DNA of 64,000 bases from Trogon surrucura (taxonomy: Eukaryota; Chordata; Aves; Trogoniformes; Trogonidae): contig CM036617.1 in assembly GCA_020746105.1 (NCBI GenBank), forward strand, positions 34,997,898 through 35,061,897. The letters run 5' to 3'. Shown piece after piece: positions 1-12,669 of the stretch. Each line of letters begins with the position of its first letter. Position 1 is the first letter of the stretch. The notes beneath the pieces were generated by a model. The model was not told the DNA's origin. It was given only the letters and a program-made list of their open reading frames with translations, and did no database searches. The translations under genes and the position numbers were made by a program.

Positions 1-769
1 TAAAAATTCTTGACTTTAAATAAATGGTTGCTTGGTATGGAAGCTATAATAAGGCTTCTATTCTTCAGAAGAGCAGCTACAGCTTATTAGAAGACTGTTT
101 CAAAGCAAAAGAGCTAATTAACTCTAGACAGAGGTGGATACATTTTGAAGTGGGATTATATTATAAACTATCTGCAACAGATTTGATTTCATAATCAAAT
201 GTTTTCCTTACAGTCTTACCTTCCTACAAAATTTAATTTGTTTTCCAACAGTGCATTAAACATAATTTCAGCTAGATGTTGCTCTCCATACTCACTCAAT
301 TCTCACGTCAGTTTGTGTCTTTTCCTTTACAGTAACTTTTTTTTGTTTGTATATACAAGTATGTCTAAAGTTTCTGACAGTTTTTCACAGGAAATGGTAC
401 CACAACAACAGATTCACTAATCTAAGCATTACCATAAGGCATTCAAATCAATCTTCTTGAATATATATTAACTAACAACAGCCTCTTGATAGAATTTTTG
501 AGAACAGATTCTTTATGCTGCTACTGTTGTTATTCCACTGCTGCAAATGCTTTTGTAAAACAACCATAAGAGTAAAGGTTGACCCATTCCAAGTGACTAC
601 AGTTAACATCCCAGATAATTCACAGCCAAGATCCAGGGTTCTGACACAGAGCTCTTTCAGCCCAGAGATGGATGCTGCTGTTAGACTTTGTTTCTCCTAC
701 TCCTCTTTCCCTCTGCTGTGGCAAGCAGGCTTCATTAACCCTGCAGCACATCAGAGGAAGAGATCACAC
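1..769. other. DNAJC15 intron 1 sequence, nothing recognised
   Basis: AT-rich sequence that would lie inside the first intron of the minus-strand gene whose first coding exon is at 2604-2705. I looked for the next DNAJC15 exon (hydrophobic segment after the RYAEY motif) on the minus strand and did not find it. No repeat family was recognised before the CR1 fragment that starts near 770. Confidence 0.5.
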
Positions 770-1120
770 AATCACAGAATGTTAGGGATTGGAAGGGACC
801 TCGAAAGATCATCAAGTCCAATCCCCCTGCCAGAGCAGGAATGCCTAGACTATGCCACACAGGAACATGTCCAGGCAGGTCTTGAATGTCTCCAGAGAAG
901 GAGACTCCACAACCTCTCTGGGCAGCCTGTTCCAGGGCTCCGTCACCCTCACTGAGAAGAAGTTTCTTCTCGAGTTTAAGCGGAACCTCTTATGCTCCAG
1001 TTTCAGCCCATTACCCTTTGTCCTATCATTGGTTGTCACCGAGAAGAGCCTGGTTCCATCCTCATGACACTCACCCTTGATATATTTGTAAACATTAATA
1101 AGGTCACCCTTACTGATGCA
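770..1120 (-). mobile_element. CR1 LINE fragment, 3' end
   Basis: The minus strand carries the last part of CR1 ORF2 and the 3' UTR. The left edge reads AATCACAGAATGTTAGG, the complement of the CR1 3' tail. The minus-strand peptide around 845-1039 includes [21 protein letters not shown], a very common CR1 C-terminal motif. It is truncated at its 5' end near 1117, as most CR1 copies are. It resembles the copy at 37899-38408 almost base for base, so both belong to the same subfamily. The open reading frames here on both strands are by-products of the repeat. Confidence 0.92.
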
Positions 1121-2194
1121 CAGAAGTACAGTCGATATTGCTACTTGTCTCTGGCAAAAGTTCAGAACTTGGTTAAATGCAACTTGACCTCCTTCTGACT
1201 TCCCAAGCTGAGAACGTAGTAAGTACAGATGCTGTCCTTTCTTCCACTACCTACCTAACACCATCCAGAGAAACGCTGCAATAGTTTCTACTGCCAACTG
1301 TGTGCTAAGTTTACAATGTACACATGCCTGAAAAAATACTGCATTCTCCACTGAAAGGCCTGACTAAAGAAAAAATTTCAACACAAAATTGGAGCAATTC
1401 AGATTCTAGTCCTCTAAAAGACCTACCTCAGTCTCTTTACCTTAGTAAGACTCTACCAGAGAACTCACACAAACAAAAGAAGTCGTAATAACTCCAGATG
1501 CAATTTTTATCCCAGACAGGCAAGAAGACCCAAAGATTCCACAAAATTCACCAGGAATCTCCCTACTAGTATTCTACAGGGAGAGTACATGGATGTGACG
1601 ATATTGACTTTCAGAGTCAGCTTCTTCAGATTACACAGGTTGCGTTAAATACACAGAAAGGTTCTCCTGGGGGGAAAAAAAAAGTCCTGGACTGCAGTCC
1701 AAGAATAAAGAATAAATAACTTATGGAGAACTATGATTAAAAAACACGTATTAAAAGAAATATTGTAGAGACACTAACATACACACGATGAAGCAATGCA
1801 AACACAGCTTTAAAGCCACCAGTTTAAAAATGGGGAAATCCAGTACTTTAAACTGCGACCAACTTTTTTTTTTTCTCAATTTTTTCTTTTTTTTTTTTCC
1901 AGAGAGAACTCATTGTCCTGTGAACTAGTCGAAGTGACCCCAACAAAGAAAAGGAATAAAGCTCCAGCACCCTTCCCTCTAGAATACGGTAGAACCCAGA
2001 AAATTTTGGAGGCGTTTTGCCTCTGCTTTCAGACCCATCCAGCCTCCCACACACGACACAGTACCAGCTGACAATAACTTTTTGGAAAACAAGAGCTCTA
2101 CAACACCCTACACGCTCAAACCTGGGATAATAAAAACTCACACGGCATCACATTTCATGGCCGGTGAACAACACTTTAGGCCTTTTTTTTTGGC
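1121..2194. other. Flank between CR1 and CpG island, no gene seen
   Basis: Unique-looking DNAJC15 intron 1 sequence. It includes a T-rich run (1863-1900) and a short A-run near 1674. Minus-strand reading frames here do not match the DNAJC15 membrane segment or J domain. Confidence 0.45.
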
Positions 2195-2960
2195 TCATGC
2201 CGTTTACACGGGGGGAGGGGGAGGGTGCCGAAGCGCTCCTGTGCCTCCCCGCCGCGGCGCCTGAGGCGAGGGGGCACAAACCCTTCCGCACCGCGACTCC
2301 CACCTCCCCGCCCATTCCCGGGAAGGGCGGGCATCGACCCGCTGCCCCAGTGATCACACCCGTTACCCCGTGAAAACCCGGGGATGGCAACCCGGGCACG
2401 GGGCGGCTTCACCTCCCGGGGCGGGGGGACACAACGGCCACCCGGGCCCGCGGGGGGGAACTCCGGGCGGCACAAGGCCCCGGCGCCGCGGGCCCGCGGG
2501 AGGAGGGGACGAGGAAGGGCAGAACCGGTTGTTGCCCTCCCGTCCCCTTTGCTCAGCCGCCACTCGTGGGATGCGCTGCCTCCCCCTCCCCCGTCGCGCT
2601 CACCAGCCCTCGGTCCAGCTCGGCTTGGCCCTTGCCGGCGCCCGTAGGGGCCCTGGCGTACTCGGCATAGCGCAGCCCTTCGGAGGAGGCCGCGGCTCCT
2701 TCCATGGCGGGAGGGCGGGGAGAGGAGAAAGTGCTACGGGTCGGCCGGAGGGACAAACCATTCGGAAGACCGGTCGCCCACGCCCCTCCCCTTGCCCAGC
2801 CGTCTCCTCCGGGCGTTTGGGCGGGCGCGGAGGAGGCATCGACGTCCTGAGGGGCCGGGTGGTGCTATGGCGCTGGAGAGGGTCAGCTCTCCCGGCCTCC
2901 TCTAGGCCCGTGGCCGCCTTTACTCGGCCCTGAGGAGCCCGGCTTTGCCGCTGAGGTGTC
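2195..2960. promoter_or_regulatory. CpG island promoter of DNAJC15
   Basis: This is the only long GC-rich, CpG-dense block in the window. It contains many CGCC/GGCG boxes and GGGCGG-type SP1 sites, in sharp contrast to the AT-rich flanks. It surrounds the DNAJC15 start codon, so it is the likely promoter, 5' UTR and exon 1 of that gene. Whether it also drives a transcript to the right is not visible. The EPSTI1 first exon proposed here lies about 10 kb away and is not in the island. Boundaries are estimated by eye. Confidence 0.85.
2604..2705 (-). CDS. DNAJC15: DNAJC15 first coding exon (34 codons)
   Basis: DNAJC15 (MCJ) is a mitochondrial inner-membrane J-protein related to Pam18/TIM14, linked to protein import and to restraint of respiratory complex I. 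On the minus strand an ATG at 2705 sits in a strong Kozak context (CCGCCATGG). The exon reads MEGAAASS, then EGLRYAEYARAP, then AELDRGL, and ends at 2604 followed by GTGAG. The RYAEY block and the DxxGL ending just before the donor match the N-terminus of vertebrate DNAJC15 as I remember it. The membrane segment and J domain are encoded by later exons to the left of the window. An in-frame upstream ATG at 2756 is possible, but the one at 2705 gives the expected length and better context. The gene is divergent from EPSTI1, as in human. Confidence 0.86.
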
Positions 2961-5084
2961 GCTGTCACCACCAGCTCGGGCCTGTTTGAGGAAGGGCGGT
3001 TGGGAGGTTCCCAAAGCCTCACGGAGCCGGTTCCCGTGGGATTCCCATTCCCCCTCCCCAGGCCGCCAGCTTTAACGCTGGCTGAGGGACCGGGGAACTG
3101 GTGTTCCCTTCTCTTGGCCTCCTGGGTGGTTTTGAGGAGCTGGGAGGCTGGAGGTGGCTGCATGTTCTCAATCCCAAAACAGCCAAGGACGAAAGGCTGG
3201 GAATGGGGGGGGGGGGGAGGGTGCATGAAAGAGAGAATTTATGCATAAAAATAGGATAAGACGAAGGAGAAAACGCTTGGGAGGAGGAAAGGCCACACAA
3301 ATATTTCATGTCAGTCTTCAGAAAGACTCGGGAGCTTTAAAAGGGGGAAAGCATACATAAAGGGTAAAGAAAAAATGATCGGGGGAAAAAGCAAAATCGC
3401 TGAAAATGGGGTTTGATATTTATGTTTTTACACGTTAGTTGATGCATATTTCAGTATATTTATATTTTGAGTTCCTGAAAATGTTTGCAGGGTCATAGTT
3501 CACCGTTCTCAAATTCTTCTTCAGGTGATGCCTTATATGCAGAAGTCATCAGTCGCCCTTAGTCCTCTATCACAAAATGGAAATGGCTCCATCTCTTCAG
3601 TACAGCAGCACAACAGCTCTTTTTTTGCCCTTATGCTGGTTTCCCTTCTCTCCCCCCCAGACAGTACTGGCAATGGAATTGAGTCATCTGCAGATTGCAA
3701 AGTGGTGTGACTGAAGAAGAGTTACACTTCTTATCTCCTACTTCAAACAGTGATTGTTCTTCTGAGGCATCCTTCCAACCACATATGGTTTTGTACATCT
3801 GATTGATGCTCATCAATCACATAACAAAGGCAACTGCTTTAATTAATCTCGAAGAATCTTTTTAAAGTACAGCTGCTATTAACCGTAAATGTGAGTTGAC
3901 CATATATAGCATTTCAGTAGTCTTAGACAGATGTATACATTTAACTTTCTGCAGTACAGAAGTCATTGGATGTTGTATGATGATCCATTTGGGAAGAAAT
4001 AGATTCCTTTTTACTTCTTCAATGAGTGTATACAATCATATGATTATTTTTTTTAACCAGTGGAATTGAATTTCCTGTAATCTCAAAACCTATATTAAAA
4101 TCAATAAAAATGTACCCAACTAATAATTTTTTGTTCACTGATCTGCATAGAAGTAATGCAGAATAGCATGTCACTTACTACTTTTTTTGATTAGCAAACT
4201 CAGTTTAAAAAATAATAAATTTAACATATTGGAACTTACATGTTTTTTTCCTTAATTTTCCTCTTTTGTTTAAAAAAAATCTAGGTCCTTCCAGATGACC
4301 TAATGCTCTTTGTTAAAAGATAATCAATTATAAGATAAGAAACACTGTATTTGTTTTGGGGGAAAAAAAAAAAAAAAGAAATGGCAGGAAATAAAAAGAA
4401 CACAAATAGGACTAGGAGAAAGCAAGAAGCAAATCTGTGAAGTGAAAGACTGCAGAAAGTAAAGTTTTTTTCCAGCTTCTGCAACATCTACTCATTGAAA
4501 AGTACCAACTCGTAAAAGTAGCATCTTTGAGTCCAATGGGACACTAAAGTGAATGAGAGTTACTCATTTTAGCCACCATGTGTGTTTGGCCAGACAGCTG
4601 CAGAAAATGCACATGGGTGGCTCTAAAGCCAACAGCTGAAAAACTTGAAAGATTCCGTGGACAAACATCATTAAAACATCAACAATAATGAATTTTAACA
4701 GTGCTTTGCAATTTTGGACCACTGAAAACTGAAGTAGCTTAGAAGAATTACTCTAATATCCAGGTATACAACCATAATTCAGAAAATATGCCTAAGAAGC
4801 ACCACATAAAATCCATGTGAAATACAGGGAGGGTAAAGAATATTAGATGTTTTTCTACCTTATGATCAACTTGTCCACTGGGAATTCTTTGCTTCACCAT
4901 CTTCCCTGGGATCAAGATGAGGATCTACAACCTGTAATTCCCCAGATCCTCCTCCTTCTACATTCAGACAGTGGCTCTATCTTCTTCCTGGGTTACCTGC
5001 CCCTCCTCCAACCTGCTGAACACTTCATATTTATATTTCAGTCAAGAGCAGCCTGTCCAGCCATGCAGGTTTCCTTTCGCTCCT
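2961..5084. other. Intergenic sequence between DNAJC15 and EPSTI1, left part
   Basis: The CpG content falls off here and the sequence becomes AT-rich. It holds a G-run (about 3205-3217) and an A-run (about 4363-4377). I see no exon with splice sites or homology. Short reading frames look random in composition. Confidence 0.45.
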
Positions 5085-5440
5085 GTTTGACTTCTGCTAT
5101 CAGGATGGACTGCTCTTAAGCTTTTAGGTAGTGATCCTTGAAAATCAAACAACTCTCCTGGTCTTCTTTTCAGTACTGTATCCTGTTGGATCCTTCCAAG
5201 CTGATCCCTGAGACCCCTGAACAGGTCAAATTCTTCTCTCATTAAGCACAGTGTTGTGATTCTGCTATTTTAGCCTAATTCTACTGTCCCCTGGTCACCA
5301 CAGACATGTTCTTTCCCATTTTTAAGTATCAGATCCAGGAGAGTATCTCCTCTTGTCAGCTCCTCGATCACCTTTGCAAGGAAGTTATCATCAGCGCACT
5401 CAGGAAACATGTCATAGTCAGGGTAGCAAAATTTGGCCTT
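5085..5440 (-). mobile_element. CR1 LINE fragment, endonuclease C-terminal part
   Basis: Old, diverged CR1 piece on the minus strand. The translation contains DNFLAKVIEELTRGDTLLDL, and the frame at 5042-5242 contains EEFDLFRGLRDQLGRIQQDT. Both correspond to the region after the endonuclease catalytic core and before the reverse transcriptase in CR1 ORF2. Edges are uncertain because both ends fade into unrecognised sequence. Confidence 0.7.
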
Positions 5441-8415
5441 TAAAGGCACTGGGATATGCTATGGTCTATCCAGATATATCTAGGCAAGCTCTGAGATGGA
5501 AAACAGTGCTTGGAATATCTTCCTCCTATCACCAGCTGTGCTGCTACTTCTACTTTCTGGACAGCGATACTCGGGGAGCAGATAGATTAAGCAGAGCAAA
5601 CCAGATAACCAGCACAAGGAAAATGCATCTTTTGCTCAGACTGAAAGACTGCAGGTTGTTTGCCTTGGAAGCAAGGAGAGGAGGAATGAAAGCAGCTGGG
5701 TCTTTGGTTATGGTTCTCTCCCAAAGCTCCTTCTCAGCATGACACAGCTGTGTGCTGTGCAACGCACAGGATGGTGCTGGTAGAGACAATCTGTCCATTA
5801 CTATTTTAATTTAATCCTAAATACTGGTATGTTCCAGCATATTGTCACTATTAATGTGTAGCAATGTTGTCCGTGTTTGTTATGCCATTTAAGTTAATTG
5901 TCTGCATACTTTTCCTGTAAATGATTTTCCTAAACAGTCTGTGCTGCAGTATTCCATGTTGCAGTTCAGGATCAGGGCTGGCAAGAATCTTTCTCAGGAA
6001 TGAGGAAGAATAGAGAAACAGATACCGGATCAAAGCTTGTGAGACGGATGATGAGGATAGGGGAAGGGCTTTTCGTTTTGCTCTTTACCACTGAGAATTT
6101 TCAAAGTACCTGTGAGTATAGCACCCGACCAGTGGAATGGCAGGGGCTAAAGTTCCTGATGAAGATTAAAGTTTCTGAGGTCAGGCAGAGAAGAGAGTAT
6201 AATTGAAAGTTATCAAGGAAATCATAAGGCGTATCATACAAAACTGGTAGAGTCCGTACTTGAGCCTTGCTGAATCATCGTGTGCATACAAATGAATAAA
6301 GAATAAATCTTGCCAGGCGCTGCACCAGGATTAGAGGTTGGAAAAGTTCATTGCTCCTAAAAGCATTTGTATGTTTCTTTAATTACTGCAATATACCGTG
6401 AAAGCAAAAAGAGGCATAGGCTGTGAACTTCTACTCATTTCTTTAAGTAACATATTCTGAAACATTAGACAATAAAGAATGTAATGTTCTTTCTGGATAC
6501 TATAATAATTGTCTTTATGACACCATTGGTTGACTAGGTACCACAGGGTAGTATTTTATACAAAATCCTAAGCTGGAACTAATCATGGCCTTCAGGAATT
6601 ACGAGAGTACAATTATTCCTTGAAAAAGATGGTATATACGGCAAAAGGCTCAAATATCTTTTGTGAATAAGAGTGTTAAAATAATTTATGCGCAAGTAAA
6701 TCTCTGCTTAAAAAACTGTTAAGAAAATGATATATTCAGGAATTTTACAAATGCTATTTTAATACCGTCAGGCTTCTCAAGGACTTTTTCCTTCTGGTCA
6801 GAATGCTGGAGCAATATCTGTGAGAATTCTTTGTTTCTGATAGCATTTGTGTAGTTTACCAGTTAATTTTACCTTTTCCAATAGATCTGTTGCAGGCATT
6901 TTTAATGGTATAAAGCATTCATTTGTAGTCCTGACTGATTTTATAACATCAGACCTTTAAAATAGCCCTGCTTTATTGTTATTATTTATATAGCAACATA
7001 GATATGCATAGTACTCTACAGGCATAAGAGTACTCCTAAAATGTAGCAGTAATTATCAGGCACTACTTCAGGCCCTCAATATAGCAAGTTCTGGACATCA
7101 GGTCAATTATATTTTCAGTCTCCACTTCCTTTTATTGAAGTAGTATTAGCTAAAGGAGAGGTGAACCTGCTCTACTGCTGAAGGATACTGCAGAGAAAGC
7201 AAGGGTCAATTTTCTTTTAGAGAGTGGAAGATGATGGTTTTTGACAGGTACCGTCAATTTCAGCCTTTTGCAATAAAACGGGAAGTGTGTGCAGCATTTT
7301 ACATCTCCTAAATAGATTCCTTAACACAGACACACACACGCACTTGTCAAAGCTAATGGCATTCTTTCTGCTGAGCCTGACAAATTCTAGTCCTAAATCT
7401 AAACAAGTATAAATCTTGGCCAAATGTTGACATTTCACCTTCCTTCTGGGGCTGCCTCTCCAGGGAGCAGAGAAATTTCTCTTCTCCAGCGTTCTGAGCT
7501 GTAACAATTAGAGCTCTCAACCCTGCAGAATGCACAGTCCTCACAACAGGAGCAATATTGTTCCTAAGGAAACATTTTTTGTGGAGTGCACAGAACTAAA
7601 GCGATACTACAGCTTTCATTCATATTAATGTTTTGTGGCTTTGGTCTACAGTGAGCTTGGATCTTTTTGCTTGCCATAAGCAAGTTTCAGATTTTAAAAG
7701 TCAAGCTCAACATCACTTGCTGGGCAGTTTAAGATTTTCTGTTCACAACTAGCTGTACAGCAAGCTAGAGTACTCAGCCACAAAAAGCCCTGATAAAGTA
7801 AAATGCATCTTTAAAAATTCAATTTTTAATTTATCATCATGGTGTAAAAACACTATGTGCAGTACTAATTATGGATATGCTTCTAGGTGTATTTGCCATC
7901 TCTTGTCATTGCCCTAAAATATAGGGAGATGCTCCCAGTGGTCGATTACATGTATATGCTATATTACATCTATATACTGTGTATATGGCGGTGTGTCTTA
8001 CCTACTTAGCCAAAATATCTAGGGAAAAAACTGTGTAGGTGAACCCTTGAGCATCATACTCAGCTGTAGGACTGAGCATCACAGCTGATGGCAAAGGTAA
8101 AAGCAGTTCTTTGGCAGTCAAGGCCTTTTGATACCATTTGCTGGCTCCCGGGAAAGATGGAGAGTGCACTGTAGGAAAGCTCGCCTGTCCTGGTTGCCTT
8201 TCTCATAAGTCTCCGACAGTGTGATGCTTTTCCTCAGGCTTTAGACTTCTAGTCTCCTCGGATTAAACTAAATCTTACCTTTTAATGAAAAGCATCCATG
8301 GTTGTAGAAAAAAACTTAAAAATGTCAAAATCTGTAAACCAACAGTGGAATAAGGAAGAATTAAGAGGTGTTTGCAGGCAAAGAAAGGTAGTGGACATTA
8401 CATAATTTAAAATTT

Positions 8416-8451
8416 ATGTGTGTGTGTATATATATATATATGTGTATATAT
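8416..8451. repeat. (TG)n(TA)n microsatellite
   Basis: TGTGTGTGTGTA passes into a TATATA run and then back to TGTGTATATA. It is a simple alternating purine-pyrimidine repeat. Confidence 0.9.
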
Positions 8452-8798
8452 TTCTTTCATAGATGAGAGGTTTTTTCCCATCTGACATTCTCAGAGAAAG
8501 AATACAGTGGCTGACTGGGATTCTGAGTATCCTTTATAGTGAGAAAAGATCTCTGATATCTCGTTTCTGGAGTTAGAAATAAATTTTCAGCATAGAATGT
8601 TCCTCTACAGATGTTATTTTATTATTGTAATTTCATCACATCACAGGTGAGGGAGGGAATATGGTGATTCTTAATATTTCACATGTTCACTGAAGGATTT
8701 TCTCAAAGCAAAAAAAGATCATTTTCTATCTTTCTATCTCCCACAAGATTAATATATATATACATTTGTTAATAGCTGGAGGCAACAGAGCTTTACAG

Positions 8799-8815
8799 AA
8801 AAAAAAAAAAAAAAA
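8799..8815. repeat. Poly-A tract
   Basis: An uninterrupted run of about 17 A. No element body or target duplication was recognised next to it. Confidence 0.85.
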
Positions 8816-10529
8816 GATAAGCTTTATTTTGACAGATGAATTTTCTTACTCCTTTTCCTATTTTGTCCTCTGTCCTACTGGACAGGGAGGGAGAGGAGAG
8901 AGAGCCACCTCCCTCAAGAGAGGGAGCTGTGTGGGTGCATTGCCTGCTAGCAAGGGCCAATGCACCACAGCATCGGACCCAGATAGAGAGGTAAGACCAA
9001 CTATAAACATAAAACATCAGGCAGAACAGGCAGCCAATAATTACTAAGTCCAGAAAAACAAAAGTATTGAATTAAAATTCTTGTGGAGGATTTTGGAAGG
9101 GTTGAAATTTGGTTGGATTTGCATGTTTCAGGAGACTGGATAAATTGGTATTTGGATACCTAGGAAGCACAGATGGTTTAGCATCTAGTTAGGATCTACA
9201 GTACTGAATAAAATAGGTCCAGAGACTGATCCTTTGTCCTAAATCCAGCTAGCTCAGACTTATTCATATATATGCTGCCTAAGGCTAGCTCCCACTGGGC
9301 TAGGAGGAGCCTACTGGAGGCAATAGCATGTCCTTAAGGCATAGCACTTAAACTCCAAGTGTCCTGAGAGCCCTAGGTGGTACTTCTGTGACCCTAAAAC
9401 CTAATTATTAGTTTGGGGGATATTTCAGATCAGTGTGTCTGAAGCAATATGAGGGATGGGTTGTAGCCCATCAAAAGTTGTGCTTTAGCAGCATGAAACA
9501 GAAGGGCAGATGAATGACACAGAGGTACGTGGCATGTGTTTGAGATGAGAGATTGCTGGGACAGGGTTGGAGGGATGTTTAGGGTGGAAGAAGCTAATCT
9601 GGTCCAGTAATACTCATACGGACTTTCTGGGAGTGTGTCTGGCATGAACCATCCTCAGGTGTGGGCATTGTCCTGGAGAGAAAAGAGCTGAGAAATAAAC
9701 GAGCATTGAAGTGATGTGACTCAGCTTCTAGTGCTTGGCTTCATTTTATGTCCCTCTTTTGTGAGCAATACAGATGTAAACTATTTAAATTCTACAGTTA
9801 CCGTTTGCAGACAAAACTTTCTAAATTTCAACAGGAAACAGATGTTAGATCTGAATTTTAGATAATTGTGGGATTGAAGATACAGCAGCAGTGGCCAAAT
9901 TAATTATAATCAATTATTGTAATTAAATTTGGGTTATAAGACATCAATCTGCATAGGTTAAGACGAATCCAGATGTCAAAGCTGGATTTTTATCAAATAG
10001 GCACAGTTGTTATCTCACAAATCTTTGCAGTTCTTAGACATTGCTATCATTTTATGCTGCTTCTAGTCTCTCTGCACCTGGACCAAGCTTGATACTTACT
10101 TTGATTTACCAGCACCTCATACATAAAATATATATATTTGTGAAGAGAGGGGGGAACTTGAGTTACGAGAGGTTCCCCAGGACCTGCCTTTAGCTGTGCC
10201 TGGCAGCTCACATGAAGGAGGACAGCAATCTTCCAGCCTTCTGGCCTACTCAAACACGTTCTTAGACAGTTTAGGAAATGACTCAGATTGTCAAGTGTCA
10301 TGCATTTGATTTCTGGTAAGAGCCCAATCACAATCCAGGACAAAACGTCTATTTTCCCCACAGAGAACAGAGGTAAAGAATAAATCCACACATCTAGTCC
10401 AAGGCTGTAATACCCTTTGGTCTCTTATCAATTCCAGAAGACATCTGGCAGAGGAGACATTCTCGCCCAGACCAGCCTGGAATACCCTTAAAAAGAAATC
10501 TGCCTATGTTGGCTGTTGACAATATCAAG

Positions 10530-10915
10530 AGTTGCCTGGGGCTGCCAGCTTTCCCAGGAGGATGCTGTGGGAGACTGTGTCAAATGTTTTGGTGAAGTCA
10601 AGGTAGACCACATCCACAGCCTTCCCCTCATCCACTAGACAGGTCACCCAGTCATAGAAGGAGATGAGATTGGTCAGACAAGACCTTCCTTTCCTAAACC
10701 CATGTTAGCTGGGCCTGATCCCCTGGCTGTCTTCTACATGCGGCTCGATGGCACTCAGGATGATCTGCTCCATAACCTTGCCAGGCACCAAGGTCAGGCT
10801 AACAGGTCTATAGTTCCCCGGATCCTCCTTCTGGCCCTTCTTATGGATGGGCATCATGCTGGCCAACCTCCAGTCATCTGGGACCTCCCCAGTTAGCCAG
10901 GACTGATAATAAATG
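10530..10915 (-). mobile_element. CR1 LINE fragment, reverse transcriptase part (inverted)
   Basis: The minus strand encodes the start and middle of a CR1 reverse transcriptase. It includes DWRLASMMPIHKKGQ, GNYRPVSLTLVPGKVMEQ, SQHGFRKGRSCLTNL and the VYLDFTKTFDTVSHS block (normally FDTVSH in CR1). It stops near 10915, where plus-strand CR1 3' sequence begins at once. The arrangement suggests a single rearranged insertion (see findings). Confidence 0.9.
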
Positions 10916-11172
10916 ATAGAGAGGTGGGGGTTGGGCTCTTCTCTCGACCTGTTCTCCTGGGCAACCAGTGACAGGATCAGAGGGCACGGCCTGAAACTGC
11001 GTCAGGGAAGGTTTAGGTTGGATCTCAGGAAACACTTCCTCACAGAGAGGGTTCTCAGGCATTGGAATACACTGCCCAGGGAAGTGGTGTGGTCTAGCTG
11101 ATGTGGTGGTGTTGAGTCATTGGCTGGACTTGATGATCTCAGAGGTCTTTTCCAACCTCAACAATTCTCTGT
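10916..11172 (+). mobile_element. CR1 LINE fragment, 3' end
   Basis: Plus-strand CR1 tail. It contains [20 protein letters not shown] and TLPREVVW, followed by a 3' UTR with GGCTGGACTTGATGATCTCAG and TTTTCCAACCTCAACAATTCT. It directly adjoins the oppositely oriented CR1 reverse-transcriptase piece and runs into a TG microsatellite at its 3' end. Confidence 0.9.
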
Positions 11173-11218
11173 GCATGTGTGTGTGTCTGTGTGTGTCTGT
11201 GTGTGTCTGTGTGTGTGT
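11173..11218. repeat. (TG)n/(TGTGTC)n microsatellite at a CR1 tail
   Basis: GTGCATGTGTGTGTGTCTGTG repeats follow immediately on the CR1 3' terminus. It probably grew from the short terminal repeats with which CR1 elements end. Confidence 0.88.
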
Positions 11219-12369
11219 AGCTGGGTGTGTTTGTGTACCTGCGACCCAGCAATGCCATATAGATTAGATACCCACAACATATGGCTTTTAACAACATGAG
11301 GCAAAGAAGGCTGTTACAGTCTGCTCTGGCTTCCTGGGCAGTTTCCAAACACAGATGGGGGCTGTGTGAGCAAGCAATCTGGTTAATGGTTCAGGCAGCT
11401 AAAAGAGATTGAGATTAGAGAGATCAGGTCTTGGCAGACGGTGGGTAGAGGGCTTTAGGATGACTCCTGCTATCTGTCTCCAAGAAGTGACCCTACTGGA
11501 CTCTCAGACAGTGTTCCTGTGTGTTCATAGACCAGTCTAGACCCATCATGGCCCAGAAGTGAGACCACTGGTGTGGTGCAAGAGATGGTGCACCAGTTTA
11601 TCCTTTTGCAACACACTGCCATTGCACTCCAGAGTCTCTGCAGAATGATACGTTACAAATGAAGATCATCCCTGCTGCAGAGCAGTTAGCGATATTTGGA
11701 GGGAGAGAGACCATTGATGCTGCCTTCATCAGGCAGCCCTAAGAGATATGTCCTGCTGGCTGTGGCAACTTTGGGACGTGTCCTGCTGATGACAGGGTCC
11801 CATAGAGCACCCCAGGAAGTGTCATGAACACCAGACAGCTTGTGCCTTTCCAAGTGGCATTTTATTTTGCTACTTTCCCAGCATACGTGGGGTGTGCTGC
11901 AAGACCTAGACGGTCTGAATAGTCAGGAAACCTGGCCACAAGAGCATCCCTTTGCCAGTGTGTTTTTAGTGCAGCCTGAGCAGCTGAGACAAAACCTGAC
12001 AGAATCTGCATGTGTGGAGCTGGATTTCTCTAGCTCTTCTGAATAAAACTTGAGTAGCATTACTACTTCTTTTTTTTCTTGAGTTAGGACCTGCTGAATA
12101 CCTTTATTTTTATTTTTATTTTTTACTAGTGATATTAGGGAGGTTGATGATTTTCCCCTGCCCTGCAAATCCCATAGTTACAGTACCACTGGTAAGATGT
12201 GTCCACTGAAGGGATTTGCATTTTCTCTTAAGAGGATCATGTATTTGTCCTCTATTCATGAGGCAGAATGGGGAAAGGCAAAGTAAAATAGTTCTCTGAG
12301 CAGAACTGAAAGGCAAAATTGGAGTTGCACAGGACCATTGCCTTAGGATTTATCTGAGGATTAGTTTTT
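11219..12369. other. Sequence upstream of the EPSTI1 promoter
   Basis: No exon, RNA gene or repeat family recognised. It lies immediately upstream of the interferon-response element at 12370 and may contain distal promoter sequence. Confidence 0.4.
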
Positions 12370-12381
12370 AGTTTCACTTTC
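12370..12381 (-). promoter_or_regulatory. Interferon-stimulated response element (ISRE)
   Basis: AGTTTCACTTTC on the plus strand is GAAAGTGAAACT on the minus strand. This is an exact match to the ISRE/IRF-E consensus GAAANNGAAACT, bound by ISGF3 and IRF proteins. It lies about 435 bp upstream of the proposed EPSTI1 start codon, and EPSTI1 is a known interferon-induced gene. A 12-bp match can occur by chance; its position and company raise the likelihood that it is real. Confidence 0.65.
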
Positions 12382-12647
12382 ATCTTTCTTTGTACACTCC
12401 CACAAAATAGAAACCAGCAAACCCTCTAGTTATTCCTTTCTGTCACAGGCAAATTTGAAGTGCTGGGGTGAAATAATGTCAGAAATACAACTTTCAGATA
12501 GACCTCACCGTCCTTTTCCTGAAGCAGTCTATTTCAAGACTGCTCTAACCGTTGTAGACTGTTTTATTAGTACAGATCAGCTTTGCTGTCACCTCACGAC
12601 TCCAGCCTACCTGGGTGCTGTGGTTGAACTGAGCTTCAGCAGGACGA

Positions 12648-12654
12648 TGACTCA
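12648..12654. promoter_or_regulatory. AP-1 site (TGACTCA)
   Basis: A perfect TGACTCA, followed directly by GAAACC. It lies 162 bp upstream of the proposed EPSTI1 start codon. A 7-bp motif alone is weak evidence. Confidence 0.4.
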
Positions 12655-12669
12655 GAAACCAAGGCTCCT

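Larger units (their letters stand above)
5441..10529. other. Intergenic stretch without recognised genes
   Basis: Mostly AT-rich unique sequence. It contains a TG/TA microsatellite (8416-8451) and an A-run (8799-8815), listed separately. I found no exon or RNA gene. It may hold regulatory sequence for either neighbour, but nothing here is distinctive. Confidence 0.4.

Noticed and set aside
2370-2933. A 187-codon plus-strand frame in the CpG island
   Set aside because: Its Gly/Arg/Pro-rich composition is what stop-poor GC-rich DNA gives by chance. It overlaps the DNAJC15 first exon on the other strand and has no recognisable domain.
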